From positions 57,844-68,184 of the forward strand of contig DBCQ01000012.1 of the NCBI GenBank assembly GCA_002293155.1: a DNA stretch of 10,341 bases, in the 5' to 3' direction. This document shows, piece after piece, positions 1 to 6,713 of the stretch. The translations under genes were made by a program, and so were the position numbers. Numbering within the stretch: position 1 is the first letter of the stretch; each line of letters starts with the position of its first letter. The notes below the pieces were generated by a model. The model was not told the DNA's origin, searched no databases, and saw only the letters and a program-made list of their open reading frames with translations. Origin of the DNA: Burkholderiales bacterium UBA954. GTDB taxonomy: Bacteria > Pseudomonadota > Gammaproteobacteria > Burkholderiales > Burkholderiaceae_A.

Positions 1-18
1 TAAAGAAAGGACGACTTC

Positions 19-768
19 ATGATTGAGCTGGGTGTGAATATTGATCATGTCGCGACGCTGCGACAAGCTCGACGTGGTGTCGACCCCGATCCCATCTGGG
101 CGGCTGTTGAAGCCCATCTGGGTGGAGCAGACGGAATTACCGTGCATCTACGAGAGGATCGTCGGCATATCCAAGATGAAGATGTCCGTCGCCTTCGTAC
201 CCACACTCAGATTAAATTAAATTTTGAAATGGCGGCAACCAAAGAGATGGTCGCAATAGCGTGTGCCGTCAAGCCCGAGATGGCGATGCTCGTTCCCGAG
301 GGGCGTCAAGAGATCACCACCGAAGGGGGGCTTGATCTGATAGCGAACCGAAAGCCTCTCGCTGTCGCAATTGAAACGCTTCGCAAGTCTGGTATTACGG
401 TAAGTGCCTTTGTAGATGCAGATCTCAAGCAAATTAAGATTGCTGCTGATCTCGGTATTCAGGTCTGCGAGATTCATACTGGGCCCTATGCGGCCGTATT
501 TGATTCACAGGGCCGCGATGCGCAAGCACCCGCTGTTATCAAGGAGATTCATAAGATTGCGAAGGCGGGCGAGAAGATCATGGCGTTAGGGATGCGATTT
601 AATGCGGGTCATGCGCTTAACTACTTCAACGTCCAGCCAATCGCTGCGTTATCTGGGGTAAGAGAGCTTCACATTGGTCATGCAATTGTCTCGCGTGCTG
701 TATTTACAGGAATTCGGGAGGCTGTCCGCGAGATGAAGCGGCTTATGCGAGAGGCGGCCAATCGATGA
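19..768 (+). CDS. pdxJ: Pyridoxine 5'-phosphate synthase PdxJ
   Basis: PdxJ condenses 1-deoxy-D-xylulose 5-phosphate with 3-amino-2-oxopropyl phosphate to make pyridoxine 5'-phosphate, the last ring-forming step of the DXP-dependent vitamin B6 pathway, in the cytoplasm. The 249-aa length is normal for this TIM-barrel family. Visible family motifs are NIDHVATLRQARRG at residues 7-20, the ADGITVHLREDRRHI block at 37-51 with the active-site His43, NFEMA with Glu70, GMRFNAGHALN with His198, and the phosphate-binding HIGHAIVSRA near 218-227. The ATG start has a good ribosome binding site (AAAGGA at 6-11). The first bases of the window begin with TAA, which may be the stop of the preceding gene; in many betaproteobacteria that gene is recO, but nothing here shows it. 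The TGA stop overlaps the acpS ATG (ATGA), so translation of the two is probably coupled. Confidence 0.97.
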   Translation: MIELGVNIDHVATLRQARRGVDPDPIWAAVEAHLGGADGITVHLREDRRHIQDEDVRRLRTHTQIKLNFEMAATKEMVAIACAVKPEMAMLVPEGRQEITTEGGLDLIANRKPLAVAIETLRKSGITVSAFVDADLKQIKIAADLGIQVCEIHTGPYAAVFDSQGRDAQAPAVIKEIHKIAKAGEKIMALGMRFNAGHALNYFNVQPIAALSGVRELHIGHAIVSRAVFTGIREAVREMKRLMREAANR

Positions 769-1169
769 TTATTGGTGTCGGTACCGACACGGTGGTGATC
801 GATCGCGTTCGGGCGATCAAATCCCGTTGGGGTGAACGGTTTGCCCAGCGGGTTTTGGGCCCTCGGGAGTATCAAGAGTACCAGCGCCGACAATCCCGTG
901 GTACGGCCGGAGAAGATCGGGCGGTACGTTACCTCGCGAAACGGTTTGCAGCCAAGGAGGCTATCGGTAAGGCCCTAGGGGTGGGGCTCTCGCATCCGAT
1001 GTCATTACATGCGGTAGAAATTCTGAATGATGCGAAGGGCGCGCCAATAGCCAGCCCCCAAAAAGCGCTCGCTGATTACATTGCCTCAAAGGGTTATCAG
1101 ATCCATGTCTCAATCTCTGATGAGTTAGATAACGCGCAGGCGCTCGCAATTGTTGAGGGTGCATCATGA
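765..1169 (+). CDS. acpS: Holo-[acyl-carrier-protein] synthase AcpS
   Basis: AcpS transfers the 4'-phosphopantetheine arm of coenzyme A to a serine of apo-acyl carrier protein, activating it for fatty acid synthesis. At 134 aa it has the usual size of the small trimeric AcpS type. The N-terminal IIGVGTDTVVIDRV contains the Mg-binding Asp8, and FAAKEAIGKALGVGL at 61-75 contains the second metal ligand Glu65 and the CoA-binding Lys. The C-terminal HVSISDELDNAQALAIVE strand matches the family; the SDE variant in place of SHD also occurs in the enterobacterial enzyme (TDE), so it is not a defect. The start overlaps the pdxJ stop by 4 bases and has GAGG at 751-754 inside pdxJ. The stop overlaps the nagZ start in the same ATGA way. 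The pdxJ-acpS pair is a conserved neighbourhood in proteobacteria. Confidence 0.97.
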   Translation: MIIGVGTDTVVIDRVRAIKSRWGERFAQRVLGPREYQEYQRRQSRGTAGEDRAVRYLAKRFAAKEAIGKALGVGLSHPMSLHAVEILNDAKGAPIASPQKALADYIASKGYQIHVSISDELDNAQALAIVEGAS

Positions 1170-2155
1170 GCAATCGACTTGGCCCATTAATCATTGATGT
1201 AGAGGGATTTTCGCTCACGCCGCAAGAGCGCGAGAGGTTGGCACACCCTTGGGTGGGCGGTGTGATTTACTTCACCCGAAATTATGAATCTAAAGCACAG
1301 ATTCAAGCCCTGAGTCAGGCGATTCATGCCATCCCTCGGCCCTCCGGGTGTTCGCCGTTGTTAATCTGCGTCGATCACGAAGGCGGAAGGGTTCAGCGTT
1401 TTAGGGAGGGTTTTACCCCGATCTCGCCGATGGCCTCGCTTGGGGCGCTCTGGGATTCTGACCAAGAGAATTCTCAACTCGCCGCCTTGGCCGAGGCGCG
1501 GCGTCTGGGCTATGTATTGGCCAGCGAGCTACGCGCAGTGGGCGTTGATTTTAGTTTTACACCAGTGCTTGATTTGAATTGGGGCCGCAGCGAGATTATC
1601 GGTGAGCGCGCGTTTCACGCAGACCCCCGGGTGGTAAGCCACTTGGCCAGCGGACTGATGCATGGATTGTCGCTTGCGGGAATGAAGAATTGCGCCAAGC
1701 ATTTTCCCGGCCATGGCTGGCCGCTCGCCGACTCACATCTAGCGTTGCCAATTGATGAGCGCTCTTTGGACGAGATTTTGCGAAACGATGCGTTACCGTA
1801 TGCACGGATTGGGTCACCCACCATTAGCGCGGTGATGCCAGCCCACATCCGCTACACCCAGGTCGATCAGGCGCCAGCAGGATTTTCTAAGATCTGGTGC
1901 CAGAAAATCCTTCGGCAGCAGCTCGGCTTTGATGGCGTTATTATTTCTGACGATTTGTCGATGGCGGGTGCAGCCGTCTATGCAGATGTTACGGATCGCG
2001 CTCAGGCGGCCTTTGAGGCCGGTTGTGATGCAACGCTGATTTGTAATCGCCCCGATCTTGCCCAGGAGGCGCTTGATCAGTTGCCTAAGCGTCTCCCGGG
2101 ATTTCTGAGTGATCCTTTAAGAAAAGGCCTTGAGTCGCTTCGCCCGTTGACTTGA
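1166..2155 (+). CDS. nagZ: Beta-N-acetylhexosaminidase NagZ (GH3)
   Basis: NagZ is a cytoplasmic glycoside hydrolase family 3 enzyme. It removes N-acetylglucosamine from 1,6-anhydro-muropeptides during peptidoglycan recycling, a step that in several bacteria feeds the signal for AmpC beta-lactamase induction. The 329-aa single-domain barrel is typical of the short Gram-negative form. Diagnostic motifs are DHEGGRVQRF at 70-79, KHFPGHG at 178-184, the mobile-loop Asp-Ser-His catalytic dyad at 189-191, and SDDLSM at 261-266, where Asp262 is the expected nucleophile. There is no signal peptide, as expected for cytoplasmic NagZ. The ATG sits in an ATGA overlap with acpS and is preceded by a strong GAGGGTG at 1155-1161. 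The next gene starts 34 bases after the stop. Confidence 0.96.
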   Translation: MSNRLGPLIIDVEGFSLTPQERERLAHPWVGGVIYFTRNYESKAQIQALSQAIHAIPRPSGCSPLLICVDHEGGRVQRFREGFTPISPMASLGALWDSDQENSQLAALAEARRLGYVLASELRAVGVDFSFTPVLDLNWGRSEIIGERAFHADPRVVSHLASGLMHGLSLAGMKNCAKHFPGHGWPLADSHLALPIDERSLDEILRNDALPYARIGSPTISAVMPAHIRYTQVDQAPAGFSKIWCQKILRQQLGFDGVIISDDLSMAGAAVYADVTDRAQAAFEAGCDATLICNRPDLAQEALDQLPKRLPGFLSDPLRKGLESLRPLT

Positions 2156-2189
2156 GACCCCTCCACTGTTGGCCACGCCGCCCGACACG

Positions 2190-2855
2190 ATGCTGCCCTT
2201 TGATCCCACTCTTGACCGAGACATTTACGACATGCAGTGCCGGCAATGCCCAAGGCTTGCAGAGTTTCTGGGGTTGGTGCAACAGGAAAACCCGAGTTAC
2301 TTTTGTAAGCCAGTTCCGCCCTTTGGTGCAGAAAATGCTGCGGTCTTAGTGGTAGGTTTGGCGCCTGGCATGCATGGTGCCAATGCAACTGGGCGACCCT
2401 TTACGGGCGACTGGTGCAGTGATTTACTCTATGGAACCCTACATCGCCATGGTTTTGCGAGCAAGCCCCAATCCCTATCGCGCGATGATGATCAGCGGCT
2501 GATCAACTGTCGGCTCACGAACGCAGTGAAGTGTCTACCGCCCGCCAATAAGCCCACCCCCGCTGAGACCAAGACCTGCGCATCCTATCTCGCACACGAG
2601 ATCGCAGCCTTATCGCCGCGGGTGATTGTATGTCTGGGTGCAGTTGCTCATGACGCAGTTCTGCAGTGTTTGGCGCAGCGCTTAGGCAAACTGCGACGAG
2701 CTGATTTTAAGTTTGTTCACGGCGCGGTTCACGCCTGTGGTGCTCTTCAGATCGTTGATAGTTATCACCCAAGCCGTTACAACACGAACACCGGTCGTCT
2801 AACGCCAGAAATGTTTGCAGCAGTTTTTGCTAAGGTGCGCGAACTTGTTGGCTGA
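2190..2855 (+). CDS. Uracil-DNA glycosylase, family 5-like (UDGb)
   Basis: This is a probable iron-sulfur uracil-DNA glycosylase of the UDGb/family 5 type, which removes uracil and some other deaminated bases from DNA as the first step of base excision repair. The 221-aa product contains motif [19 protein letters not shown] at residues 56-74 and the [17 protein letters not shown] block at 190-206, both characteristic of the family. Cysteines at 17 and 20, Cys115 in NAVKCLPP and Cys130 fit the 4Fe-4S ligand pattern of family 4/5 glycosylases. The motif lacks the acidic residue of classical Ung, as is usual for UDGb. The start is uncertain: ATG at 2190 is reported, but an in-frame TTG at 2169 would add 7 residues, and neither has a clear ribosome binding site. 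The 3' end overlaps the likely uvrC start by 11 bases, placing two DNA repair genes in tandem. Confidence 0.9.
   Translation: MLPFDPTLDRDIYDMQCRQCPRLAEFLGLVQQENPSYFCKPVPPFGAENAAVLVVGLAPGMHGANATGRPFTGDWCSDLLYGTLHRHGFASKPQSLSRDDDQRLINCRLTNAVKCLPPANKPTPAETKTCASYLAHEIAALSPRVIVCLGAVAHDAVLQCLAQRLGKLRRADFKFVHGAVHACGALQIVDSYHPSRYNTNTGRLTPEMFAAVFAKVRELVG
2831..2847 (+). promoter_or_regulatory. Ribosome binding site and TTG start of uvrC
   Basis: TAAGGTG at 2831-2837 lies inside the end of the glycosylase gene and is the only good Shine-Dalgarno match near the uvrC start. It places initiation at TTG 2845 (9 bases from the GG core), or less well at the adjacent TTG 2848. The longest frame opens with another TTG at 2815 that has no such site. 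The first ATG, at 2878, would remove residues normally present before the LPGIYRM motif. Confidence 0.6.
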
Positions 2856-4683
2856 CCCAAAGCCCTTGCTGCGGTCGATGCCTAATCTTCCGGGCATCTA
2901 TCGGATGGTCGGGGCCGAGGGTAAGGTGTTATATGTCGGCAAGGCGAAAGATTTAAAAAAACGCGTGGCCTCTTATTTTCGGGCCTCAGGTTTGTCGCCC
3001 CGAATTGCAAAAATGGTGAGCCTGATTGAGTCGATCGAGATCACGCCTGTGCGCACGGAGGCAGAGGCGTTACTGCTTGAGAATAATCTGATCAAGTCGC
3101 TTGCACCAAAATTTAATATTCTGTTTCGTGATGATAAATCCTATCCGTTCTTAAAATTGAGCGGCCATGCATATCCTCGGATTTCCTACTACCGTGGGGC
3201 CCTCGATAAGCAGTCTCAGTATTTTGGGCCATTCCCAAATTCCTGGGCCGTTAAGGAGAGTATTCAGTTATTGCAGAAGGTCTTTCAGCTGCGCAGTTGC
3301 ACTGATGCGGTGTTTTCTAACCGTTCACGGCCGTGTCTGTTGCACCAGATTCATCGTTGTAGCGCGCCCTGCGTGAAGCGGATATCGACAGAGGCGTACC
3401 AAGAGGACATCTCCCACGCAGTCCAATTCCTAAAGGGAGATTCGCAGGCCATACTGGGTGACCTTGAAGCCAGAATGAATACCGCAGCCGAGCAGCTCGA
3501 CTACGAAAAAGCGGCGGTGTTTCGTGATCAGATCGCTTCTCTTTCTAAGGTGTTAGAGCAGCACAATATGGAGACGCATCCCGATCTTGATTGCGATTTG
3601 CTAGGGGTTGCAACTGATGGGAAAACGATTGCTGTCAACCTAGCGATGGTTCGCGGTGGCCGACATTTAGGTGATCGGGCGCATTTCTCATCGGTATCAA
3701 TTGATATCACTGAGAACGATTTAAACGAGCTGCAAGACGATGCGCTGACCGCATTTGTGTCTCAGCATTACGCCCTCCAGGAACCACCGACGGTGATTGT
3801 TGTGAACCGTCCGGAGTGCGCAGCAACGCTTGCCGAGTGGCTAACAGCACAATCGGGTCGTGATGTCCGTGTGCTGCACCAGCCGCAGGGCAAACGTCGA
3901 GAGTGGTTAGAGCAGGTTGAGGCAAATGCGCGGCTCGCCTTGGCCCGACGCGCCCAGGAGATGGGTTCCCAGCAGTCGAAAACACAGATCCTTGCGCAGA
4001 CCCTTGGCCTCCAATCGGATAGCGATGGCGCTGAGGATGCTCATGATCTGCGGATCGAGTGCTTCGATATTAGTCATACTGGCGGACAGCAGACCCAAGC
4101 CTCGTGCGTGGTCTACCAGCACCATGATCTGCAGCCGGCCGAATATCGCCGATTCAATATAGCGGGCATCACACCGGGCGATGATTACGCCGCGATGCGT
4201 CAGGCCCTGATGCGCCGCTACGAGGCCATGGAGACGTTACCCGATTTGGTGCTGATCGATGGTGGCAAGGGCCAGCTGGGTGCGGCCATTGAAGTCTTTG
4301 AATCCCTCGGCCTTCAGACCGGTGTTCTTGTGGGTGTTGCGAAGGGCGAGGGCCGCAAGGTCGGGCTAGAGACCCTTGTCTTTCCGGATGGCCGTGAGAT
4401 TGCGCTTGGTCCTGACCACCCTGCGTTGATGCTCGTGGCAAGAATTAGGGATGAGGCCCACCGTTTTGCAATCACGGGAATGCGCGCGCGACGCGCCAAA
4501 GCCCAGGTTGGCTCCGTACTTGATGAGATCGAGGGAATCGGACCAAAGCGGCGACAGAAATTGTTGGCCCGCTTTGGCGGGCTTGCCGGTCTCAGGTCTG
4601 CCGGCGTTGAGGAGCTCGCAACCGTCGATGGAATCTCACGGGCAACCGCCCAGGAGATCTATCGCAGGCTTCGTACGTCATAA
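2845..4683 (+). CDS. uvrC: Excinuclease ABC subunit UvrC
   Basis: UvrC makes the dual incisions, 3' then 5', around bulky DNA lesions after UvrA/UvrB recognition in nucleotide excision repair. The 612-aa product has all expected domains. An N-terminal GIY-YIG nuclease (LPGIYRM ... [14 protein letters not shown]) is followed by a Cys-rich segment with spacing C-x11-C-x7-C-x3-C (Cys152, 164, 172, 176), matching the 4Fe-4S ligands described for E. coli UvrC. A UVR coiled segment that binds UvrB comes next ([13 protein letters not shown]). The RNase H-like nuclease follows, with [19 protein letters not shown] and the DEAHRFAI histidine, and tandem helix-hairpin-helix motifs end the protein ([26 protein letters not shown]). 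The start is taken as TTG 2845 because of the ribosome binding site; TTG 2815, TTG 2848 or ATG 2878 are alternatives. It overlaps the glycosylase gene and is followed 7 bases later by pgsA. Confidence 0.96.
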   Translation: MLADPKPLLRSMPNLPGIYRMVGAEGKVLYVGKAKDLKKRVASYFRASGLSPRIAKMVSLIESIEITPVRTEAEALLLENNLIKSLAPKFNILFRDDKSYPFLKLSGHAYPRISYYRGALDKQSQYFGPFPNSWAVKESIQLLQKVFQLRSCTDAVFSNRSRPCLLHQIHRCSAPCVKRISTEAYQEDISHAVQFLKGDSQAILGDLEARMNTAAEQLDYEKAAVFRDQIASLSKVLEQHNMETHPDLDCDLLGVATDGKTIAVNLAMVRGGRHLGDRAHFSSVSIDITENDLNELQDDALTAFVSQHYALQEPPTVIVVNRPECAATLAEWLTAQSGRDVRVLHQPQGKRREWLEQVEANARLALARRAQEMGSQQSKTQILAQTLGLQSDSDGAEDAHDLRIECFDISHTGGQQTQASCVVYQHHDLQPAEYRRFNIAGITPGDDYAAMRQALMRRYEAMETLPDLVLIDGGKGQLGAAIEVFESLGLQTGVLVGVAKGEGRKVGLETLVFPDGREIALGPDHPALMLVARIRDEAHRFAITGMRARRAKAQVGSVLDEIEGIGPKRRQKLLARFGGLAGLRSAGVEELATVDGISRATAQEIYRRLRTS

Positions 4684-4690
4684 TCCACCG

Positions 4691-5263
4691 ATGAACTGGA
4701 ATATTCCGAACACTCTAACCTGGGCCCGCGTGATTGCGATTCCGTTATTGGTTGCGGTGTTTTATCTCCCGCTTGGCCTTTCTGAGTTTCAGCGTAACTG
4801 GATCACCACCACGATTTTTGTTGCTGCAGCCCTGACCGATTGGCTTGATGGATGGCTTGCTCGCAAATGGAACCAGACCTCGCCATTTGGGGCATTTTTA
4901 GACCCTGTCGCCGACAAACTGATGGTCTGTACGGCATTGGTTGCATTGATTGAGCTCGGCAGGCTTGATCCCATTATTGGGCTCATCATTATCGGTCGTG
5001 AAATCACGATCTCAGCCCTTCGGGAATGGATGGCCTCGGTCGGCGCCCGCACTAATGTGGCGGTCAACTGGATGGGCAAAGCAAAAACAATTGCCCAGAT
5101 GGTTGCGGTTCCCTTTTTGCTCTACTACGACACCCTGTTTGGGGGCCTCATCGACACCAGGATCTGGGGCCTTGTACTGGTCTGGGTGGCGGCCGTTCTG
5201 ACGGTGGTCTCAATGGTTGTTTACCTGCGGGCGGCCTGGCCTGAGTTGCAGAAAAGAGGCTAG
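4691..5263 (+). CDS. pgsA: CDP-diacylglycerol--glycerol-3-phosphate 3-phosphatidyltransferase PgsA
   Basis: PgsA makes phosphatidylglycerophosphate from CDP-diacylglycerol and glycerol 3-phosphate in the inner membrane, the committed step towards phosphatidylglycerol and cardiolipin. The 190-aa size is standard. The CDP-alcohol phosphatidyltransferase signature D-x2-D-G-x2-A-R-x8-G-x3-D-x3-D is complete (Asp50, Asp53, Gly54, Ala57, Arg58, Gly67, Asp71, Asp75). It starts MNWNIPNTLTWARV, where the NIPNxLTxxR motif is the usual PgsA N-terminus. Several hydrophobic helices are visible, around residues 10-29, 38-56, 77-90, 91-110, 130-146 and 154-178. The open frame extends upstream into uvrC, but family alignment places the start at ATG 4691, although the ribosome binding site there is weak. 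Lying 7 bases after uvrC it is probably co-translated; the uvrC-pgsA pair is also adjacent in E. coli. Confidence 0.95.
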   Translation: MNWNIPNTLTWARVIAIPLLVAVFYLPLGLSEFQRNWITTTIFVAAALTDWLDGWLARKWNQTSPFGAFLDPVADKLMVCTALVALIELGRLDPIIGLIIIGREITISALREWMASVGARTNVAVNWMGKAKTIAQMVAVPFLLYYDTLFGGLIDTRIWGLVLVWVAAVLTVVSMVVYLRAAWPELQKRG

Positions 5264-5275
5264 TCGGGATAAAAT
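5246..5275 (+). promoter_or_regulatory. Candidate sigma-70 promoter for the tRNA genes
   Basis: TAAAAT at 5270-5275 matches the -10 consensus at 5 of 6 positions. TTGCAG at 5246-5251 is a weak -35 (3 of 6) with an 18-base spacer. A G/C-containing discriminator (TTAGGGC) follows, as often seen at stable RNA promoters. Initiation would be near 5282, leaving a leader of about 45 bases before tRNA-Gly. That leader holds an imperfect hairpin with CTTCGC (5282-5287) pairing to GCGAAG (5312-5317). The -35 lies inside the end of pgsA. This is a visual call only; read-through from the upstream operon is also possible. Confidence 0.4.
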
Positions 5276-5326
5276 TTAGGGCTTCGCTTGGCCTTTGCGC
5301 CGCTGCGATTGGCGAAGTACTAATGC

Positions 5327-5402
5327 GCGGGAGTAGCTCAGCTGGTAGAGCGCAACCTTGCCAAGGTTGAGGTCGCGAGTTCGAGCCTCGTCTCCCGCTC
5401 CA
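5327..5402 (+). tRNA. tRNA-Gly (anticodon GCC)
   Basis: A complete 76-base cloverleaf with CCA encoded in the DNA. The acceptor stem GCGGGAG (5327-5333) pairs with CTCCCGC (5392-5398), followed by discriminator T and CCA at 5400-5402. The anticodon stem CAACC/GGTTG encloses the loop TTGCCAA, with anticodon GCC at 5360-5362, reading GGC and GGU. The D arm (GTAGCTCAGCTGGTAGAGC) and the TTCGAGC T-loop sequence are present. Its place directly after pgsA matches glyW of E. coli. Confidence 0.97.
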
Positions 5403-5426
5403 ATTGTGTCGCTGAGCCCATCTCTT

Positions 5427-5500
5427 GGCGGGATGGCAGAGTGGTTATGCAGCGGCCTGCAAAGCCGTGTACCTCGGTTCGATTCCGGGTCCCGCCTCCA
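5427..5500 (+). tRNA. tRNA-Cys (anticodon GCA)
   Basis: A complete 74-base cloverleaf with encoded CCA. The acceptor stem GGCGGGA (5427-5433) pairs with TCCCGCC (5490-5496), discriminator T is at 5497 and CCA at 5498-5500. The anticodon stem GCGGC/GCCGT (one G-U pair) encloses CTGCAAA, with GCA at 5459-5461. The T-loop motif GGTTCGATTCC is present. It lies 24 bases after tRNA-Gly, so both are probably processed from one precursor. In E. coli the equivalent cluster continues with a tRNA-Leu gene (glyW-cysT-leuZ); no tRNA-Leu follows here. Confidence 0.96.
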
Positions 5501-5527
5501 TGTTCTGTTTCCCAGAGAATTCCAGCC

Positions 5528-6091
5528 ATGTCCGACATCAAACCCAGCCTCCTAGACACTGACCGCCCGGGCGGGCTCCAGAGAGTCTCAAGCCGTCAAC
5601 CCGCTGTGGGCACTGGAAAGATTCCTTCAGAAATTGGTGGGTCATTTAATCAGGAGTTGCAAAAGGCTCAGACAGAGTCGACGGCTAGTTCTGTTTTGTT
5701 AGGTCAGGCCTATATCCCTAGCACAGGCAAAGGGTTAGATAAAGGCGTCCACCATCGACTGCCAGACGGCAACGCCGTAACCTACGATGACATCCGTCGG
5801 GCAATTTCAGAGGGTCGGGGTAACGAGGATGTCTCCCCCTACTTCACCGGTCAGACAAATACCCAGGCACTAGCGGCCTATGATTTTGCAAACGGTGTTG
5901 AGAAGGTGCCTGTGGTAGCAGGCGCGGTGGTCGCAGTTAGTCAGCGATCGATTTTTTCCCTGCTGAGCTCAATCACAGATGCGTTTGGGTTTGGTCCAAA
6001 AATCCGATCGGCAATGAATCAGACCTCGCCCGAGCAGGAGAAGTCGGTGGCTGCAGCTGCAGATGAGGTAAAGAAAATCTCAAAGAACTGA
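5528..6091 (+). CDS. Unrecognised protein encoded just after tRNA-Cys
   Basis: A 187-aa protein I do not recognise. It starts MSDIKPSLLD and has a long polar, Ser/Gly/Gln-rich N-terminal half with no signal peptide and no cysteine. A central motif region (HHRLPDGNAVTYDDIRRAISEGRG, residues 75-98) resembles a small folded module. A mildly hydrophobic stretch follows (VPVVAGAVVAVSQRSIFSLLSSI, about 127-149), which could be a membrane-contacting or amphipathic helix. The Ala/Lys/Glu-rich C-terminus (residues 170-187) is probably helical. The open frame continues upstream through tRNA-Cys, but ATG 5528 is the sensible start because the tRNA cannot be coding; AGAGAA at 5514-5519 is a modest ribosome binding site. 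The gene is 27 bases from the tRNA with no terminator between, and base use is like that of its neighbours. No function is proposed. Confidence 0.75.
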   Translation: MSDIKPSLLDTDRPGGLQRVSSRQPAVGTGKIPSEIGGSFNQELQKAQTESTASSVLLGQAYIPSTGKGLDKGVHHRLPDGNAVTYDDIRRAISEGRGNEDVSPYFTGQTNTQALAAYDFANGVEKVPVVAGAVVAVSQRSIFSLLSSITDAFGFGPKIRSAMNQTSPEQEKSVAAAADEVKKISKN

Positions 6092-6107
6092 GTCATGAAA
6101 GGCTGAT

Positions 6108-6281
6108 GTGGGGATCTGGGTTGAGTTAGGAGTCTTTCTCTTGGTCTTTATTTTTGGAGCCCATCAGTTGGTGGACCTCAAGCGAGAGAAACAAAAGCGA
6201 GAGCAGCGTCGAGCAGAGCAACAAAAAGCAGAACAACCGTTCGCATCAGGAACAGTCAATGACACGAAACGTTCCGAATAG
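6108..6281 (+). CDS. Small single-span membrane protein with GTG start
   Basis: A 57-aa reading frame below the usual length cut-offs. It opens with GTG at 6108, preceded by GAAAGG at 6097-6102 with ideal spacing. Residues 3-22 (IWVELGVFLLVFIFGAHQLV) form one hydrophobic helix. Residues 23-43 are very rich in Lys, Arg, Glu and Gln (DLKREKQKREQRRAEQQKAEQ) and likely form a charged cytoplasmic helix or short coiled coil. The tail ends at TAG 6279-6281. It begins 16 bases after the preceding gene and overlaps the start of the DUF3429-type gene by 23 bases, suggesting translational coupling. The hydrophobic-then-basic layout predicts an N-out/C-in topology by the positive-inside rule. I recognise no named family. 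A coding role is inferred from the start signal, the tight packing and the plausible membrane-protein composition. Confidence 0.65.
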   Translation: MGIWVELGVFLLVFIFGAHQLVDLKREKQKREQRRAEQQKAEQPFASGTVNDTKRSE

Positions 6282-6711
6282 ACCCTCCGCCTTTATTTAT
6301 GGATTGGGCCTTGCAGGCTTAATCCCCTTCGTGGGGCTCGCAGCCCTCAGTTGGGTGCCTGAGATCATGTCAGAGAGCTTCTCTGGCCGCGGATTGGCGT
6401 CTTATGCAGCTGTAATTCTCAGCTTTCTTGGCGCCATTTATTGGGGGCTTGCAATGTCGGGCACCCCAAGCGATTCAACCACCGATCGAATTTGGCTCTG
6501 GGGTGTATCGCCAAGTGTTCTTGCCTGGCTCGCCCAACTGCTGCCTGAGTTTTGGGCGCTCCTATTACTCAGCGGTTTGCTCTGGGTGTCTTTTACTATG
6601 GATCGAATCTACTATCCAAAATATCAACTCCAGGGGTGGCTACCGATGCGGCTTTTACTTACAACGGTTGCGAGTTTTTCCTGCGTGGTAGGCGGGCTGG
6701 GGATTCGATAG
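6259..6711 (+). CDS. DUF3429-type integral membrane protein
   Basis: A 150-aa membrane protein resembling the DUF3429 family, which has no established function. The family look comes from an N-terminal GLAGLIPFVGLA helix, the SFLGAIYWGLAMSG segment at 55-68, the WGVSPSVLAWLAQLLP block at 81-96 and a C-terminal LPMRLLLTTVAS helix. Hydrophobic segments lie at about 12-32, 47-66, 78-95, 97-113 and 129-148, giving about five spans. ATG 6259 is chosen because CAGGA lies just upstream (6247-6251) and the sequence before it is only an out-of-frame reading of the small gene at 6108-6281; an in-frame TTG at 6154 is therefore rejected. The gene ends 2 bases before the stop of the oppositely transcribed neighbour. 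Function is unknown; the family assignment is from memory of its motifs. Confidence 0.8.
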   Translation: MTRNVPNRPSAFIYGLGLAGLIPFVGLAALSWVPEIMSESFSGRGLASYAAVILSFLGAIYWGLAMSGTPSDSTTDRIWLWGVSPSVLAWLAQLLPEFWALLLLSGLLWVSFTMDRIYYPKYQLQGWLPMRLLLTTVASFSCVVGGLGIR

Positions 6712-6713
6712 AT

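Noticed and set aside
1529..1848. Several minus-strand open frames inside nagZ, and similar frames antisense to pdxJ, uvrC and pgsA
   Set aside because: They have no recognisable protein features and lie opposite strongly conserved coding sequence; they are chance frames.
4451..4690. Upstream extension of the pgsA reading frame into uvrC
   Set aside because: It overlaps 233 bases of uvrC out of frame, and the canonical PgsA N-terminus begins at ATG 4691.
5441..5527. Upstream extension of the 187-aa gene through tRNA-Cys
   Set aside because: These bases form the intact tRNA-Cys cloverleaf; ATG 5528 is the realistic start.
6154..6258. TTG-started extension of the DUF3429-type protein
   Set aside because: The extra 35 residues are low-complexity and are an out-of-frame reading of the small gene at 6108-6281; ATG 6259 has its own ribosome binding site.
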